Origin: Alcanivorax borkumensis SK2
GTDB taxonomy: Bacteria > Pseudomonadota > Gammaproteobacteria > Pseudomonadales > Alcanivoracaceae
Length of the DNA stretch: 64,000 nt
NCBI RefSeq assembly: GCF_000009365.1
Contig: NC_008260.1
Location: 2,575,001 to 2,639,000, forward strand
Direction: 5' to 3'
In this document: one piece after another, positions 36,095 to 46,426 of the stretch
How the letters are laid out: every line of letters begins with the position of its first letter
Position numbering within the stretch: the first letter of the stretch is position 1
Position numbers and translations under genes: made by a program
Notes under the pieces: model-generated
The model's input: only the letters and a program-made list of their open reading frames with translations
What the model was told of the DNA's origin: nothing
The model's database searches: none

Positions 36095-37525
36095 TTAATC
36101 TTTCTCTCGAATGCGCTCCACAATCTTGGTGGTGGAGATGTCATCGATGAAATCGAGCACTTTTACCTCACCACCATAGCTTTTCACAAATTCGTGGCCC
36201 ACCACCTGGTCTACGCTGTAGTCACCGCCTTTCACAAGAACATCTGGCTTAATGGACTCCAACAGTGGCTCCGGTGTATCAGTATCGAAAGCCACCACCC
36301 AGTCCACCGCCTCCAACGCAGCCAAGACTGCCATGCGGCGCTCAAGCGGATTAATAGGCCGACCCGGCCCCTTCAACCGTCGAATCGATTCATCACCGTT
36401 TACCGCAAGCACCAAGCGGTCCCCTTGCCGACGAGCCGTATCCAAATACCCCACATGACCGGCATGGATAATGTCGAAACAGCCATTGGTGAAAACGATT
36501 CTCTCGCCCTGGGCGCGAGCATCCTCGATGGCAATCAGCAATTGCGCTTCGCTCATCACGCCACGACCGGAGCCCCCCTCTTGATGCACCGCACGACGCA
36601 ATTCGGGAGCGGAGACCACCGCCGTGCCCAGTTTCGCCACCACAATGCCAGCGGCAATGTTGGCCAAGGCCACCGCATCTTCCATGGCGGCGCCCGCAGC
36701 TAACGACACCGCCAGCACCGAGATCACCGTGTCCCCCGCGCCAGTGACATCGAATACTTCACGGGCACGGGCCGGCAAGTGCAGCTCCGGCAAGCCATCA
36801 CGCAGCAGGGTCATGCCCTTTTCACTGCGAGTGACCAGCATGGCCTGCAGGTCCAGATCGCGGATCAGCTGCTGGCCCTTGGCAATCAGGTCCTGCTCAT
36901 CTTTCACCACGCCCACCACCGCTTCAAACTCACTCAGGTTCGGCGTCAGCAAGGTCGCCCCGCGATAGGGCTCAAAATCGGTACCCTTGGGATCCACCAG
37001 CACCGGCACCCCCGCTTCGCGGGCCAGGGCGATCAGACCAGGACAGTCACGCAGGGCGCCTTTGGCATAATCCGACAACACCAGCGCACCGCAATGGACT
37101 AACTGCTGCTTAACCTGCTCGGCAAACGGCGCCGGGTCCTGGCTGTGGAACGCTTCTTCAAAATCCAGCCGCAACAGTTGTTGCTGACGACTAATCACCC
37201 GCAATTTGGTAATCGTGGGCAACCCGTCCACTTTCTGGAAATGGCAGCCCACTTCCGCCGCCGCCAGCCGCTCTTCCAGAATCGAGGCAGCTTCATCCCG
37301 GCCCGTCACCCCAACCAGCTCTGCACGGGCGCCCAAGGCGGCCATGTTCAATGCCACATTGGCGGCACCACCAGGGCGATCTTCTAGCTCGGTCACGCGC
37401 ACCACAGGCACTGGCGCCTCCGGTGAAATACGGCTGGTGGGGCCGTGCCAATAGCGATCCAGCATGACATCACCCGCCACCAGAACACGGGCTTGGGCAA
37501 AAGAAGGGATGTGCGGGTTTTGCAT
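36095..37525 (-). CDS. hldE: Bifunctional heptose-7-phosphate kinase / heptose-1-phosphate adenylyltransferase
   Basis: HldE makes ADP-heptose precursors for LPS inner core: it phosphorylates heptose-7-P at C1 and, after GmhB, transfers AMP. 476 residues. The N-terminal ribokinase domain (1-320) has [14 protein letters not shown] and [17 protein letters not shown]; the C-terminal nucleotidyltransferase domain (about 340-476) has [18 protein letters not shown]. Start 37525 has GGAG 6 bases upstream; an upstream extension is rejected. It supplies WaaC and WaaF encoded in this window. Confidence 0.96.
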   Translation of the reverse strand: MQNPHIPSFAQARVLVAGDVMLDRYWHGPTSRISPEAPVPVVRVTELEDRPGGAANVALNMAALGARAELVGVTGRDEAASILEERLAAAEVGCHFQKVDGLPTITKLRVISRQQQLLRLDFEEAFHSQDPAPFAEQVKQQLVHCGALVLSDYAKGALRDCPGLIALAREAGVPVLVDPKGTDFEPYRGATLLTPNLSEFEAVVGVVKDEQDLIAKGQQLIRDLDLQAMLVTRSEKGMTLLRDGLPELHLPARAREVFDVTGAGDTVISVLAVSLAAGAAMEDAVALANIAAGIVVAKLGTAVVSAPELRRAVHQEGGSGRGVMSEAQLLIAIEDARAQGERIVFTNGCFDIIHAGHVGYLDTARRQGDRLVLAVNGDESIRRLKGPGRPINPLERRMAVLAALEAVDWVVAFDTDTPEPLLESIKPDVLVKGGDYSVDQVVGHEFVKSYGGEVKVLDFIDDISTTKIVERIREKD

Positions 37526-37722
37526 CAATGTCTCCAAAAGACAACAGAGCCGAATTGCCCGCAATTGTAGCATAGCAGTGGAGGCAAACCGGTTCAGACA
37601 GTACACTTCGCGCCACAAGACTGCGTGAGTGTGTCACCCGGCAATTACGCATCACCTCGCTGTCAGGGTATCATTCAGTAGCCCTTAACCCTTGGCCAAT
37701 TTTAGAAGCAACAGGACACGCT

Positions 37723-38889
37723 ATGCCACCACTGCCCCCCAACATCATGCAAGGTCGCTGGCTACGCTGGTGGCTCACATTATCATTTGCAGTGATGTTC
37801 AGCGGTGTCTTCCTGTTCAGCTCCCGCATCGGCTTACTTAACGTGCTAGATGTGCTTTTCTTTTTGCCCGGCCTAACCCTGCTCACCCGCGCCGTAGTCA
37901 GTGGCGATCATCGCCTGATGACCTCGCCTTTTCTTGTTCCTCTTTATCTATTGCTCGCCTGGGCCTTGCTCAGCCTAGCTTGGGCAGAAGAACCCAATTC
38001 CTCACGCACGGTGCGCGGAGTCGTGCAGATTGTGGTGATGGTGGGGTTATTTCGTTGGCTACACCTGCATTTCCGTAACACCTTTAAACAAGCCATGGCC
38101 AACGGCGCCCTGTGTGCCGTGATTGTGTCTTCAATCGTTATGGTCAGCTACTACACCACTCAGCCATTCAGCAGCCCCCTGTTCAGCGAACCGGCAAACC
38201 TGATTTTTCGCATGCCTTCTCTTGACCCCTCCCTGGCACTGATGGCCATGGTGGCACCGACGTTCATTCTTCTGGCACAGGGCATGGAAGAAGGGGCATC
38301 CGGCAAAGGCGCCCGCCGCTTGGTTGGTGCCGGGGTCGGCTTTGTGTTTCTTTGCCTAGCCTCTTTGCCTCTGGGGTTAATGTGCATCATGCTTGCTGTC
38401 GCTTGGCTGCTTACCCGTAGCTCTCGCCGCTGGCTAAGCCTGATCCCGCTGGCCGCTGCCTTTTACCTGATGGTGCAAGGTGGCCACAGTGTGGCGGTGA
38501 ACAACTACTTCGCTCACCCCCTAATCGGTAACGGGCTGAATCACGAAACATTGAATGGAGTGCTCGCCTACAACGGCTCTCACCTACAGACCCTCGCTCA
38601 CCCCCGAAATATTTTTCTGCTATTGATTCACGGGCTGGGATTGGTCGGCCTGGTGCTGTTCATCGCCAGTTGGGTAAGCCCACTGACCGCCCTACTGCAG
38701 CGCCAGATCAACTGGCATGACAGTGCGGCCTACACCATTGCTGTTCTGCCAGGCCTGTGTATGGCCTACGCCGCCGGCGCATATCTACTCGTGCCATTCC
38801 ATGCCAGCTGGCTTAGCCTTTGGCTCCCTTTAGCGCTTCTGCTGGCCCGACTCAGCGAGCGCCCAAGCATCCATCCCAACAGTCGTTGA
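37723..38889 (+). CDS. O-antigen ligase-like membrane protein
   Basis: This 388-residue polytopic protein has about ten transmembrane helices and a periplasmic loop before HPRNIFLLLIHGLGLVGLVLF, the signature pattern of the Wzy/WaaL (O-antigen ligase/polymerase) family. The context beside LPS core genes favours WaaL, which joins O antigen to lipid A-core, but ligase and polymerase cannot be separated from sequence alone. AGGA precedes the ATG. The LpxL-like gene follows 7 bases later. Confidence 0.72.
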   Translation: MPPLPPNIMQGRWLRWWLTLSFAVMFSGVFLFSSRIGLLNVLDVLFFLPGLTLLTRAVVSGDHRLMTSPFLVPLYLLLAWALLSLAWAEEPNSSRTVRGVVQIVVMVGLFRWLHLHFRNTFKQAMANGALCAVIVSSIVMVSYYTTQPFSSPLFSEPANLIFRMPSLDPSLALMAMVAPTFILLAQGMEEGASGKGARRLVGAGVGFVFLCLASLPLGLMCIMLAVAWLLTRSSRRWLSLIPLAAAFYLMVQGGHSVAVNNYFAHPLIGNGLNHETLNGVLAYNGSHLQTLAHPRNIFLLLIHGLGLVGLVLFIASWVSPLTALLQRQINWHDSAAYTIAVLPGLCMAYAAGAYLLVPFHASWLSLWLPLALLLARLSERPSIHPNSR

Positions 38890-38896
38890 GATTACC

Positions 38897-39811
38897 ATGG
38901 GAAAACGCATCAACCGACCTTCACGCCTCTCCGATCCGCGCCTATACCCTAGCTGGCTAGGCGTCGGGCTATTCTGGCTAGTCGGCCAGCTACCGTGGAC
39001 TGTTTTATTGGCCGCGGGTCGTGGACTGGGCCACCTTGCCTGGCATCTGACAAAAAAACGCCGCCATGTTGTTCAGACCAACATTCGGTTTTGCTTCCCA
39101 GAATTAAGTGCCGAAGAGCAAGAAACCTTAGCCAGGCGCTGCATGGTCAGCACCGGCGAAGCCATTCTGGAAATGGCCGGAAGCTTCAGCAACCACCGCA
39201 TCAACCTTAATAACCGCCTGACTATCAATGGCTTAGAGCATGTCCGCAATGCCCAAGCCGCAGGGCAAGGGGTGTTGTTACTGGGCATGCATTTCAACAG
39301 CATAGATGTGGGGTCGCGGTTACTGAGTTGCGCATTTGATATGAATGCAGTCTATCGCCCCAACGATAACCTGGTGATTGATCGCTTGATCAATAAGGGA
39401 CGCCTGAACTACATGAAAGGCATCGTTAAGCGCACAGATATTCGACATATCGTTCGCTTGCTCAGAAAGGGAGACATAGTGTGGTATGCCCCGGATCAGG
39501 ATTACGGCACCGCCCACGCGGTATTTGTGCCTTTTTTTGGCGTGCCCGCAGCGACCATTACCGCCACCAGCCGCATCGCCCGCATGGGCAAGGCCGCCGT
39601 CATTCCCTGCGCGCACTACCGCCTACCCGGCGGCCGCTACGAAATCGAATTCGGCCCGGCGCTTGAAGATTTTCCCAGTGGCGACGATAAAGCGGATACA
39701 GCTCGGGTTAATAGCACAATTGAGCACTATGTGCGCAAGCATCCCGAGCAGTATCTCTGGGTTCACAAGCGGTTTAAACACCAAAAGAACGGACAATCGC
39801 CCTATAAGTAA
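38897..39811 (+). CDS. Lipid A biosynthesis acyltransferase (LpxL/LpxM family)
   Basis: 304 residues, inner membrane. The acyltransferase HX4D motif is in LLGMHFNSIDVGSRLL (H..D), followed by NAVYRPNDN and VWYAPDQDYG. One N-terminal membrane helix. It adds secondary acyl chains to lipid A (family role). Whether it acts as LpxL or LpxM cannot be decided. It converges on the GT39 gene with only 2 bases between stops. Confidence 0.9.
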   Translation: MGKRINRPSRLSDPRLYPSWLGVGLFWLVGQLPWTVLLAAGRGLGHLAWHLTKKRRHVVQTNIRFCFPELSAEEQETLARRCMVSTGEAILEMAGSFSNHRINLNNRLTINGLEHVRNAQAAGQGVLLLGMHFNSIDVGSRLLSCAFDMNAVYRPNDNLVIDRLINKGRLNYMKGIVKRTDIRHIVRLLRKGDIVWYAPDQDYGTAHAVFVPFFGVPAATITATSRIARMGKAAVIPCAHYRLPGGRYEIEFGPALEDFPSGDDKADTARVNSTIEHYVRKHPEQYLWVHKRFKHQKNGQSPYK

Positions 39812-39813
39812 AC

Positions 39814-41250
39814 CTACTTTCTGACCAGCACCACCACCACGCTATTTCCCGAACTATCGAATACTTTCTCCAAGGAAAAGCGCGGTTCTTGCAACGCAAG
39901 AAGTCGATCTTGCTCATCTCTTTCCACCCGCCAAGCCAGCAAGCTACCCGGGATCACTTGCTCCGGAAATAGCGGTTTGGCGTCATCGCTGAAGTAGCCT
40001 TGGCCAGCATAAAAGCTAACCTGCCCATCATTTATATAAACCACACGCTCTGAACGTTCAGCCAACCAGCCCCCAGCCTGCCTCAAAGCTGTTTTTTCAT
40101 GCCCAGTGGTACTAATAGACGTTGCTAGCGCCGACACGATCAAAATCATTACACTTACCCGCCGGAACCCGGCAGAGCCATTAACATAAGCCTGTGAAAA
40201 CCGGCCCCACAGGAAAGGCAAAAGCATCAAGGCGAGAAAAACCACATACCGAGAAGACAGAAACACGTTGGTGACCAAAAAAACCACCAATACAGCCAGC
40301 CATAAGCAAAACAAAACCTGATAGGTGGTACGATCTCCACCCTTCCAGTCAACAGGTTTTAAAAAGACAGCAAGGATTAGCCATCCCAACAGCATTAACA
40401 ATTTACTGGGAATCAACGTCATCAGACCCCAAAATAAAACCTGGCTACCGTAGTCCTCCGAGAATTCATTAAGCACTGCCCCTGCCAACAGATCACCATA
40501 GTGTTGAAACTCCTGATAGCGAACAGCCATATTCAGTGCATTTGCATAACGAAAAATTCTATCGCTCGCTTCGCCGCCATCAAACACAAGAAAAAACAGT
40601 AAAGCTGTCACGCCGACCACAGGAATCACATAAAAACCGGCCAATTTTCTCCAGTTTCTCTCTGGCATGAGCAGGCCCGCCAACGCGAGACCAATAGCCA
40701 CAACACCAATTTCAAGTCGGCAGAGCACGCCAAACACAATGGCGCCAAAACACAGCGACAGCCACCCAACCGAGGCCTTTTCCATATAGCGGAGCCAGGC
40801 ATAAATGGCCAGTAACGAAAAAAACCAGCCGGGCCAATCCCTCAGTACAGAAGAGCGATATTCGTTCAAAGCCGGCAAGGCCAACACGAAAAGCAAAAGC
40901 AGCCAACCCGACGTCAGTGAGACCCTAGACAATAATAAAGCCATCAACGCCGTAGCCCCTGCAGCAAAAAGCGACACCACTATTGTCACTGAAATTAATG
41001 CCGAAAAAGGGCTAACCTTGATGATTCCTGCAAGAAAGTAGGAGAAGAACGGCCAATTAAAGGTATTAGTGATGCTACCCTGTGTCTCGCCGACAGCAAT
41101 CTGCCTGGCTAAATCGATATATAGCATCCCATCCCGATTCAAAACTGGATCAGTAATAAATGCCAACAGAGAAAGAGCTAAGCTTCCGATTATCGCCATG
41201 CAGGCAAGTGATCTAGGGCTATCCACAGACAGAATAAGATTTTTCGTCAT
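39814..41250 (-). CDS. ArnT/PMT-like membrane glycosyltransferase (GT39/GT83-type)
   Basis: 478 residues with about eleven transmembrane helices and a short C-terminal periplasmic part. The first loop has DPVLNRDGMLYIDLARQIA, with an acidic pair typical of the GT-C fold, and ESTNTFNWPFFSY-like context (NTFNWPFFSYFLAG). This class transfers sugars from undecaprenyl-phosphate donors to lipid A or proteins. Specificity is unknown. It is first downstream of the double-kinase gene, 2 bases apart, in the leftward LPS run. Confidence 0.65.
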   Translation of the reverse strand: MTKNLILSVDSPRSLACMAIIGSLALSLLAFITDPVLNRDGMLYIDLARQIAVGETQGSITNTFNWPFFSYFLAGIIKVSPFSALISVTIVVSLFAAGATALMALLLSRVSLTSGWLLLLFVLALPALNEYRSSVLRDWPGWFFSLLAIYAWLRYMEKASVGWLSLCFGAIVFGVLCRLEIGVVAIGLALAGLLMPERNWRKLAGFYVIPVVGVTALLFFLVFDGGEASDRIFRYANALNMAVRYQEFQHYGDLLAGAVLNEFSEDYGSQVLFWGLMTLIPSKLLMLLGWLILAVFLKPVDWKGGDRTTYQVLFCLWLAVLVVFLVTNVFLSSRYVVFLALMLLPFLWGRFSQAYVNGSAGFRRVSVMILIVSALATSISTTGHEKTALRQAGGWLAERSERVVYINDGQVSFYAGQGYFSDDAKPLFPEQVIPGSLLAWRVERDEQDRLLALQEPRFSLEKVFDSSGNSVVVVLVRK

Positions 41251-41252
41251 CG

Positions 41253-42575
41253 TTATCTAAATTGCTCCCAGTTTCTTTCGAACCGCATCCTGTCTTTTCT
41301 ATTTTTTGCTTTTGCCCGGCGGGCGCGTACACTGAAACTCGCATTATCAAGATCAATAAAGCTGATATCGTCATTATCGTTGACCAAGATATTCTGCGCC
41401 TTCATATCTCCATGACTAATGCCCGCCCAGAGAAATCGCTCCAACCATAACCGCACACTCTCTGCCAAATGTTCCGCTCGGGAGCGCTGCTGCTCCATCA
41501 CTAGGCTTAGCGCCTGCGATTGCAGTCTCGGAAAAACGATAACACTGGTTCCCGCTCGTACACCTTCAGTGAATTCAACGAGCATAACCGGACGAGGCGT
41601 TGGTATTCCGAGTAGCGCCCACAGCCAACCTTGGCGCCAACTAATCATACCCCTAGAGTGTTTCATTTTTTGTTTGAGGCGGGCCTTCAAACTAGACTCT
41701 TGATAATGCTTTACAACCCAGGATTCGTCTGCGAATACACTGATACGACTACCTTTCTTTATCAGCGGCAACCCCTCTGGGTTTTCACAGTACGCCAACC
41801 AAGTACGAGCCTTATCTCGATATTCACGATCAATGTATGCAACGCCGTCTTTTATCGACTCCAGACGGATCGCAGAACAGTTACGCTGCCACTTTCTATC
41901 CGCTTGCACCATCCTCTTCAGTAGGAACTTACGGCACTTATTTTCGAAATCACAGCCATCGACACCCCGGGCTCGCATGAACTGATAACACTGAAGAATT
42001 AATTGGTCCTGCAGTGCTAATGAAGCTTGGGAGCACATCAGAGCCAGATTATCCACCAGCGCACGCGAGCCTCTCTTTGAAGGGACGGGCCTAATTTCAC
42101 CTGCATCCAGACAGACGATACCCCTTGCCTCATCCACCAGAAAATTTCCTAGATGTAAGTCGGTCTGTATCCAGCCAGCGTCATACAACTGCCACACGGT
42201 GTCCAATAAACTTTGCAGCAAAGCAGGGTTAAACGTCTTCTCCAATAACGTACCCAGCTCAGCCCCCACCACCGGCTTCATCAACAGAACCGTATGAGCT
42301 CCCTGCTCCAATACAGCAATCGTTTCCGGCACCTGAACACCTTGGGACGCCAACTTTCTCAGCAAGGCATACTCATGCTGACCAACTGCTTTTTTGTCAT
42401 TAAAAAACAGTTTGGCAATCACCGGCTGCCCCTGCCAGCGGCCATTCACCACCAACCTTTTCCCAGGTAAATGCCGCAAAATGCTCTTAGCCACCAACGT
42501 TTCTTGCGCTAGCTCAAGAGAGAAAGGCTCAATCTCATCCCAGCATCTATGTTGCAAATCTGACAGTGCCGTCAT
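41253..42575 (-). CDS. Protein with two tandem kinase-like domains, LPS core type
   Basis: 440 residues, no membrane segment. Two related kinase folds are visible. The first (about 25-265) has VIAKLFFNDKK, catalytic-loop QTDLHLGNFL (137-146) and CLDAGEI. The second (about 275-440) has WVVKHYQESSLKARLK, catalytic-loop SHGDMKAQNIL (387-397) and SFIDLDN. Both keep D and N of the catalytic loop. Single-domain LPS kinases such as WaaP are common; a tandem fusion is not familiar to me. It lies between the GT39 and GT2 genes with overlaps, so it acts probably on core sugars. Confidence 0.7.
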   Translation of the reverse strand: MTALSDLQHRCWDEIEPFSLELAQETLVAKSILRHLPGKRLVVNGRWQGQPVIAKLFFNDKKAVGQHEYALLRKLASQGVQVPETIAVLEQGAHTVLLMKPVVGAELGTLLEKTFNPALLQSLLDTVWQLYDAGWIQTDLHLGNFLVDEARGIVCLDAGEIRPVPSKRGSRALVDNLALMCSQASLALQDQLILQCYQFMRARGVDGCDFENKCRKFLLKRMVQADRKWQRNCSAIRLESIKDGVAYIDREYRDKARTWLAYCENPEGLPLIKKGSRISVFADESWVVKHYQESSLKARLKQKMKHSRGMISWRQGWLWALLGIPTPRPVMLVEFTEGVRAGTSVIVFPRLQSQALSLVMEQQRSRAEHLAESVRLWLERFLWAGISHGDMKAQNILVNDNDDISFIDLDNASFSVRARRAKAKNRKDRMRFERNWEQFR

Positions 42576-43465
42576 TTCATCAGGCTCTTGATCAGGCGGC
42601 GTATATAACGAGGCTGCATGGCCATAAAAGGGGACTCCCTGAAAAGTTGCCCGTATAAACGACGGACATCTCCGTAACGCTCAGCTCGATCACAGATTTT
42701 CACCAATGAAAGTAATCTACGCACACGATAGCTCTTGCGCATTGCCTGGGCCCATTCGGGCAGACCATTGTTATCAAAAATCCGGCTTTCCAGAGACATG
42801 CCCACCGCCAAGGCCGCGCTCACATCATGGCGCATACTGTCTTCATGCTTGTGAATTTTGGCAATGGGCTGCGGAGTAGTGGCCACCGGATAATTGGCCA
42901 GCACATGGGCAAACACGGGCAAATCCTCTGTATGACGCAACTCACGGTCATAGCGCACAGATGCAAATAACGTCCGATGCATCGCGCACGCGCCATTTGA
43001 GATGGTCAATTTCTTGCCCAGATATTCAGAGAAATTCTTCTGGCAATCATCCGATGCGGGCCATGGCCGAATTTCGTCACACCCTTCCTGGCTACATGAA
43101 AGATGGCCACCGATAAGGAGTCGTGCTTGAGGGTTTCCTTGTGCGCATTGATCCAGTGCTGCCAATGCCCCAGAGCACATTTCATCATCAGCATCCAGGA
43201 AAACTAGCCAGGAAAAAACCGCTTCCTCCACGCCCCGATTCCGTACTGCGGACAGCCCTTGATTGTTCTGCCGAACATAAGACAGCCGGGAACTATTCTG
43301 CTCAGACAGCGACTGCATCACCGTATCGGTGTTATCGGTAGAGCCATCATTGATCACCAACACCTCAAAATCAGAATAAGACTGGTTCAATACCGACTGC
43401 ACCGCCCGCTCGATGCAGTGGCCATAGTTATAGGCAGGAATGACAACGGAAAACCCCGTGCTCAT
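42572..43465 (-). CDS. Glycosyltransferase family 2
   Basis: 297 residues, cytosolic. The GT2 fold opens with VVIPAYNYGHCIERAVQSVL and has LVINDGSTDNTD, then WLVFLDADDEMCSG with the DxD-type metal site. Acceptor and sugar are unknown; context says LPS core. ATGA overlaps on both sides couple it to waaP and the double kinase gene. Confidence 0.88.
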   Translation of the reverse strand: MSTGFSVVIPAYNYGHCIERAVQSVLNQSYSDFEVLVINDGSTDNTDTVMQSLSEQNSSRLSYVRQNNQGLSAVRNRGVEEAVFSWLVFLDADDEMCSGALAALDQCAQGNPQARLLIGGHLSCSQEGCDEIRPWPASDDCQKNFSEYLGKKLTISNGACAMHRTLFASVRYDRELRHTEDLPVFAHVLANYPVATTPQPIAKIHKHEDSMRHDVSAALAVGMSLESRIFDNNGLPEWAQAMRKSYRVRRLLSLVKICDRAERYGDVRRLYGQLFRESPFMAMQPRYIRRLIKSLMK

Positions 43466-44310
43466 ATATCCTTCCCCGGGTGCGCATTAAACTGCAGCGG
43501 AAATTGTGGTTTTTTTTCATAATAGCGACGATAAATTTTTTCACCTTCGCGCTGACTGGCGGCCAGCAGGGCAGATTTTTCCGTCAACACGTCACGTAAA
43601 GACAGGCCACTGTACTCACGCACAAATCGCAGAACATCTCTTCGCGTCATCCCGTACCGGGCAGTGGAGAAATACAACCCCCCCAAATCCTTGACTCGCC
43701 ATCGTTGAGGAACCGCCCCTCGCACCTGGGAACGGTGCAGATCGATCAGGAAAAGAGGCGCGGTTTCATCCCTGGCGTGCACCGCGGGGGCCGGCATCAA
43801 AAAGTGGGCCAGATAAAAATCACGGTGATTAATGCCGGCGTCATGCATACGGCGGGCGATAGCAGCCACCCGACGAATCAGCTCGCGCTTGAAGCCTACA
43901 GGAACTTCTCCTGCCTCAAGCCAGCTTTCGCCTACTTCCTCCAGACTCAAGGTATCGGCCAGCTCATCCGTGACCAGAAACGATTCCTGACGAGACGGAT
44001 TGTGGCCACGGCAGCCATACCCTGCCACCGTCATCGTATCCAGCCCTGCGGCCCGAACAGCATCAATCGCACGCACTTCCTGCATGGCACCAAGCACAGG
44101 CAATTTCCCCTGAGCGAGATTCTTGAAGATTTCACGCCATCCAATCCCGCCATGGTACTTGAGGAAATAACCTTTCCCGGCATGGAAAAAACGTAGCGTT
44201 CTGCGCCCTTCACGTTCCCGGAAAATATCCCCTTGTTGTCGGGCTGCCTGCTCAAACGGGTCCTTACCGGCCCAGGCCGCCGCCAGATCCTCACGCAGCA
44301 TCTTGCTCAT
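43462..44310 (-). CDS. waaP: LPS core heptose(I) kinase WaaP
   Basis: WaaP phosphorylates HepI of the inner core at O4 in the cytoplasm. 282 residues. Family marks: FFLKYHGGIGWREIFKNL-type loop (FLKYHGGIGW), VTDELADTLSLEE, catalytic-loop INHRDFYLAHFLM (the Asp present), and LIDLHRSQVR. In Pseudomonas WaaP is essential; same may hold here (inference). Overlaps waaG and the GT2 gene by 4 bases each. Confidence 0.93.
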   Translation of the reverse strand: MSKMLREDLAAAWAGKDPFEQAARQQGDIFREREGRRTLRFFHAGKGYFLKYHGGIGWREIFKNLAQGKLPVLGAMQEVRAIDAVRAAGLDTMTVAGYGCRGHNPSRQESFLVTDELADTLSLEEVGESWLEAGEVPVGFKRELIRRVAAIARRMHDAGINHRDFYLAHFLMPAPAVHARDETAPLFLIDLHRSQVRGAVPQRWRVKDLGGLYFSTARYGMTRRDVLRFVREYSGLSLRDVLTEKSALLAASQREGEKIYRRYYEKKPQFPLQFNAHPGKDI

Positions 44311-45401
44311 TCCTGCTCCCCGCCGTCGCCCGCTTCCACTGCGGACACCGCATGCTCCACCAGGTCATAAATATCTGCACTGGCCGCAAATGCCCGTCCC
44401 CGTTGCCGCCAGTCATCACGCCCCTGCATCAGAAGCCCCTTGGCTGCCAAGGCCATCATGGCAAGCGACGCATTGTCATTCATTACCTGGCCCATGGCCG
44501 CCTGCTCGATGTACGGTGAATAGCCGCATGCCTGCGTGGTCAAAACCGGCAACCCGGCAATGGCAGCCTCAAGTAATACCGTCCCGGTGTTTTCCGCATA
44601 GGCGAGATGCAGCAGCAAATCCGCAGACCAGAGCCACTCCGGCACATTGTCCTGCCCACCCATGAAATGCAGGCGCGACATTACACCCAGCCGGCGCGCC
44701 AGCGCGGCAAAACGCTCAGGGCGGTCATCGCCCACTACAAACAGTTGCGCCCCTGGCAGCGCCGCCAGCACATGAATGGCACGATCCAGGCCCTTGGTAC
44801 GAAAACCGGAACCCACAAACAACAGCATCGATTCCTGATCAGCCAGATCCAATTTTTCCCGATGCGCCATACGCACCGACTCATAACACTCAGGCAGCAC
44901 CCGGTCACGGCGAATGCCTGGTGGCAAATCGACAAATCGTTGTTCGGCGGTACCGTAGTGATCCTGAAACAGGGATTTCTGGGGCGGAGAAATGGACAAA
45001 ATACGAGTAGTGCTATCCTGTGCAAAAACCGCATGCTCCATATCCAGTTTGCTGCGATAACGCGGTAACCAGGAACGCGGCCAAGAGTAACGCTCGGAAA
45101 GACAGCCATCCGCAGCATAATACCAATCCAGCCCAGGCATTTTGTTAAACCCTACTCTCAGGTCAAAATCCGCCCACAACTCACTCACCTGGCCTGCAAA
45201 CTGCACGTCACGCCGGTGATTGCTGCCGGCCGTCACCGGCAACAAATGCACAGTAATATCCGTTGGTTTTTCACCGTCCCAGTCTCGGGTAAAAATGGTG
45301 ACCTGATGACCCCGTGCCACAGAGGCTTGGGCAATAGCCAACATATCCCGTTGCAACCCGCCGAACGGGAAATACTCGAACAGCACAAACGCCAGCTTCA
45401 T
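44307..45401 (-). CDS. waaG: LPS glucosyltransferase I WaaG
   Basis: This 364-residue GT4 (GT-B fold) enzyme adds the first outer-core hexose to HepII. It begins LAFVLFEYFPFGGLQRDM, and in the C-terminal domain has LLFVGSGFRTKGLDRAI and the nucleotide-sugar motif AYAENTGTVLLEAAIAGLPVL (ExxGxxxLE-type). Sugar donor in this organism is not established. The gene is between waaC and waaP, as in Pseudomonas. Confidence 0.93.
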   Translation of the reverse strand: MKLAFVLFEYFPFGGLQRDMLAIAQASVARGHQVTIFTRDWDGEKPTDITVHLLPVTAGSNHRRDVQFAGQVSELWADFDLRVGFNKMPGLDWYYAADGCLSERYSWPRSWLPRYRSKLDMEHAVFAQDSTTRILSISPPQKSLFQDHYGTAEQRFVDLPPGIRRDRVLPECYESVRMAHREKLDLADQESMLLFVGSGFRTKGLDRAIHVLAALPGAQLFVVGDDRPERFAALARRLGVMSRLHFMGGQDNVPEWLWSADLLLHLAYAENTGTVLLEAAIAGLPVLTTQACGYSPYIEQAAMGQVMNDNASLAMMALAAKGLLMQGRDDWRQRGRAFAASADIYDLVEHAVSAVEAGDGGEQE

Positions 45402-46423
45402 GAGGCCACCCGTAACAGTTGCTGCCAGACCTGTTTTGGCTTGAGACTGCTAAAGCAAGGAGGTTCTACCCCCTTGCCTAACTCTCCCCGATAGGTGCAT
45501 TTTCCCTGCACGCAGGGCGCGCAGGGAAAATCCGCCGCCAATGACGAAGCACGCATGCCTTGCACACCGGTCAGCACCGGGTCCGTTGGACCATAAAGCG
45601 CCACACCCGGCAAGCCGGCAGCGGCAGCCAGATGCGCCAGGCCAGTGTCTACGGCGATAAAGGCATCCCAGCTCAACAACTTGTCGGTCAGCGCATCCAG
45701 ACCCATCTTCGGCAGCACACAAACGCGCTCCAGCCCGGCGGCCAGCCGCTCGGCGCGGGCTTTTTCTTCGTCGTTGCCCCAGGGCAAATGGACACGGTGG
45801 CCGTCGCCGCTGGCCAGCTCGAGAAGCTGGCGCCAGAACGCTTCCGGATAATGTTTGGTGGCCCAAGTCGTGCCATGACAGAACACCAGCTCTGCCGGCT
45901 CACTCAAGGGCGCTGGCACATGCTCACGGGGTAACCCATAGTCTGGCGCAGTATCGGCAAGGGGGTAATTCAGAGCCTGGGAAAACAACTGACGAACCCG
46001 CTCAATGGCGTGCTGGCCACGGGCCACAGGCAGCGGATGATCCAGCACCCTGGCCGACAGCCCCTCACGCGCAGAGTGCTTATCAAAACCGTATTTTGGA
46101 CCACGGGAGAGGCGCGTAACGAACGCGCTTTTCAGCAAGCCTTGGGCATCAATTACCGCATCATAGGAGTTTGACTGAACGGCGGCATTAAAGGCAGCCC
46201 ACTCCCCGGAGCGACGCGCCTTGATGGGGTGCTTCCGCCAGCGGCGCAAGGCACATGGAATAACTGTATTAACCGCAGGATGGCGGATGGCCAGGTCGGC
46301 AAAGCTGTCTTCCACAACCCAATCCACCTTTAACGAGGGAAAGGCCACTAGCGCATCAGTCAATGCAGGCAAGGCATGAATCACATCGCCCATGGAAGAG
46401 GTCTTGATCAAAAGCAAACGCAT
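45398..46423 (-). CDS. waaC: ADP-heptose:LPS heptosyltransferase I WaaC
   Basis: WaaC adds the first heptose to Kdo2-lipid A. 341 residues, GT9. N-terminal LLIKTSSMGDVIHALPALTD is the WaaC signature; the C-terminal domain has FCHGTTWATKHYPEAFW and DTGLAHLAAAAGLPGVALYG. Four base overlap with waaG and 3-base gap to the InaA-like gene place it in the operon. Confidence 0.95.
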   Translation of the reverse strand: MRLLLIKTSSMGDVIHALPALTDALVAFPSLKVDWVVEDSFADLAIRHPAVNTVIPCALRRWRKHPIKARRSGEWAAFNAAVQSNSYDAVIDAQGLLKSAFVTRLSRGPKYGFDKHSAREGLSARVLDHPLPVARGQHAIERVRQLFSQALNYPLADTAPDYGLPREHVPAPLSEPAELVFCHGTTWATKHYPEAFWRQLLELASGDGHRVHLPWGNDEEKARAERLAAGLERVCVLPKMGLDALTDKLLSWDAFIAVDTGLAHLAAAAGLPGVALYGPTDPVLTGVQGMRASSLAADFPCAPCVQGKCTYRGELGKGVEPPCFSSLKPKQVWQQLLRVAS

Positions 46424-46426
46424 TGA

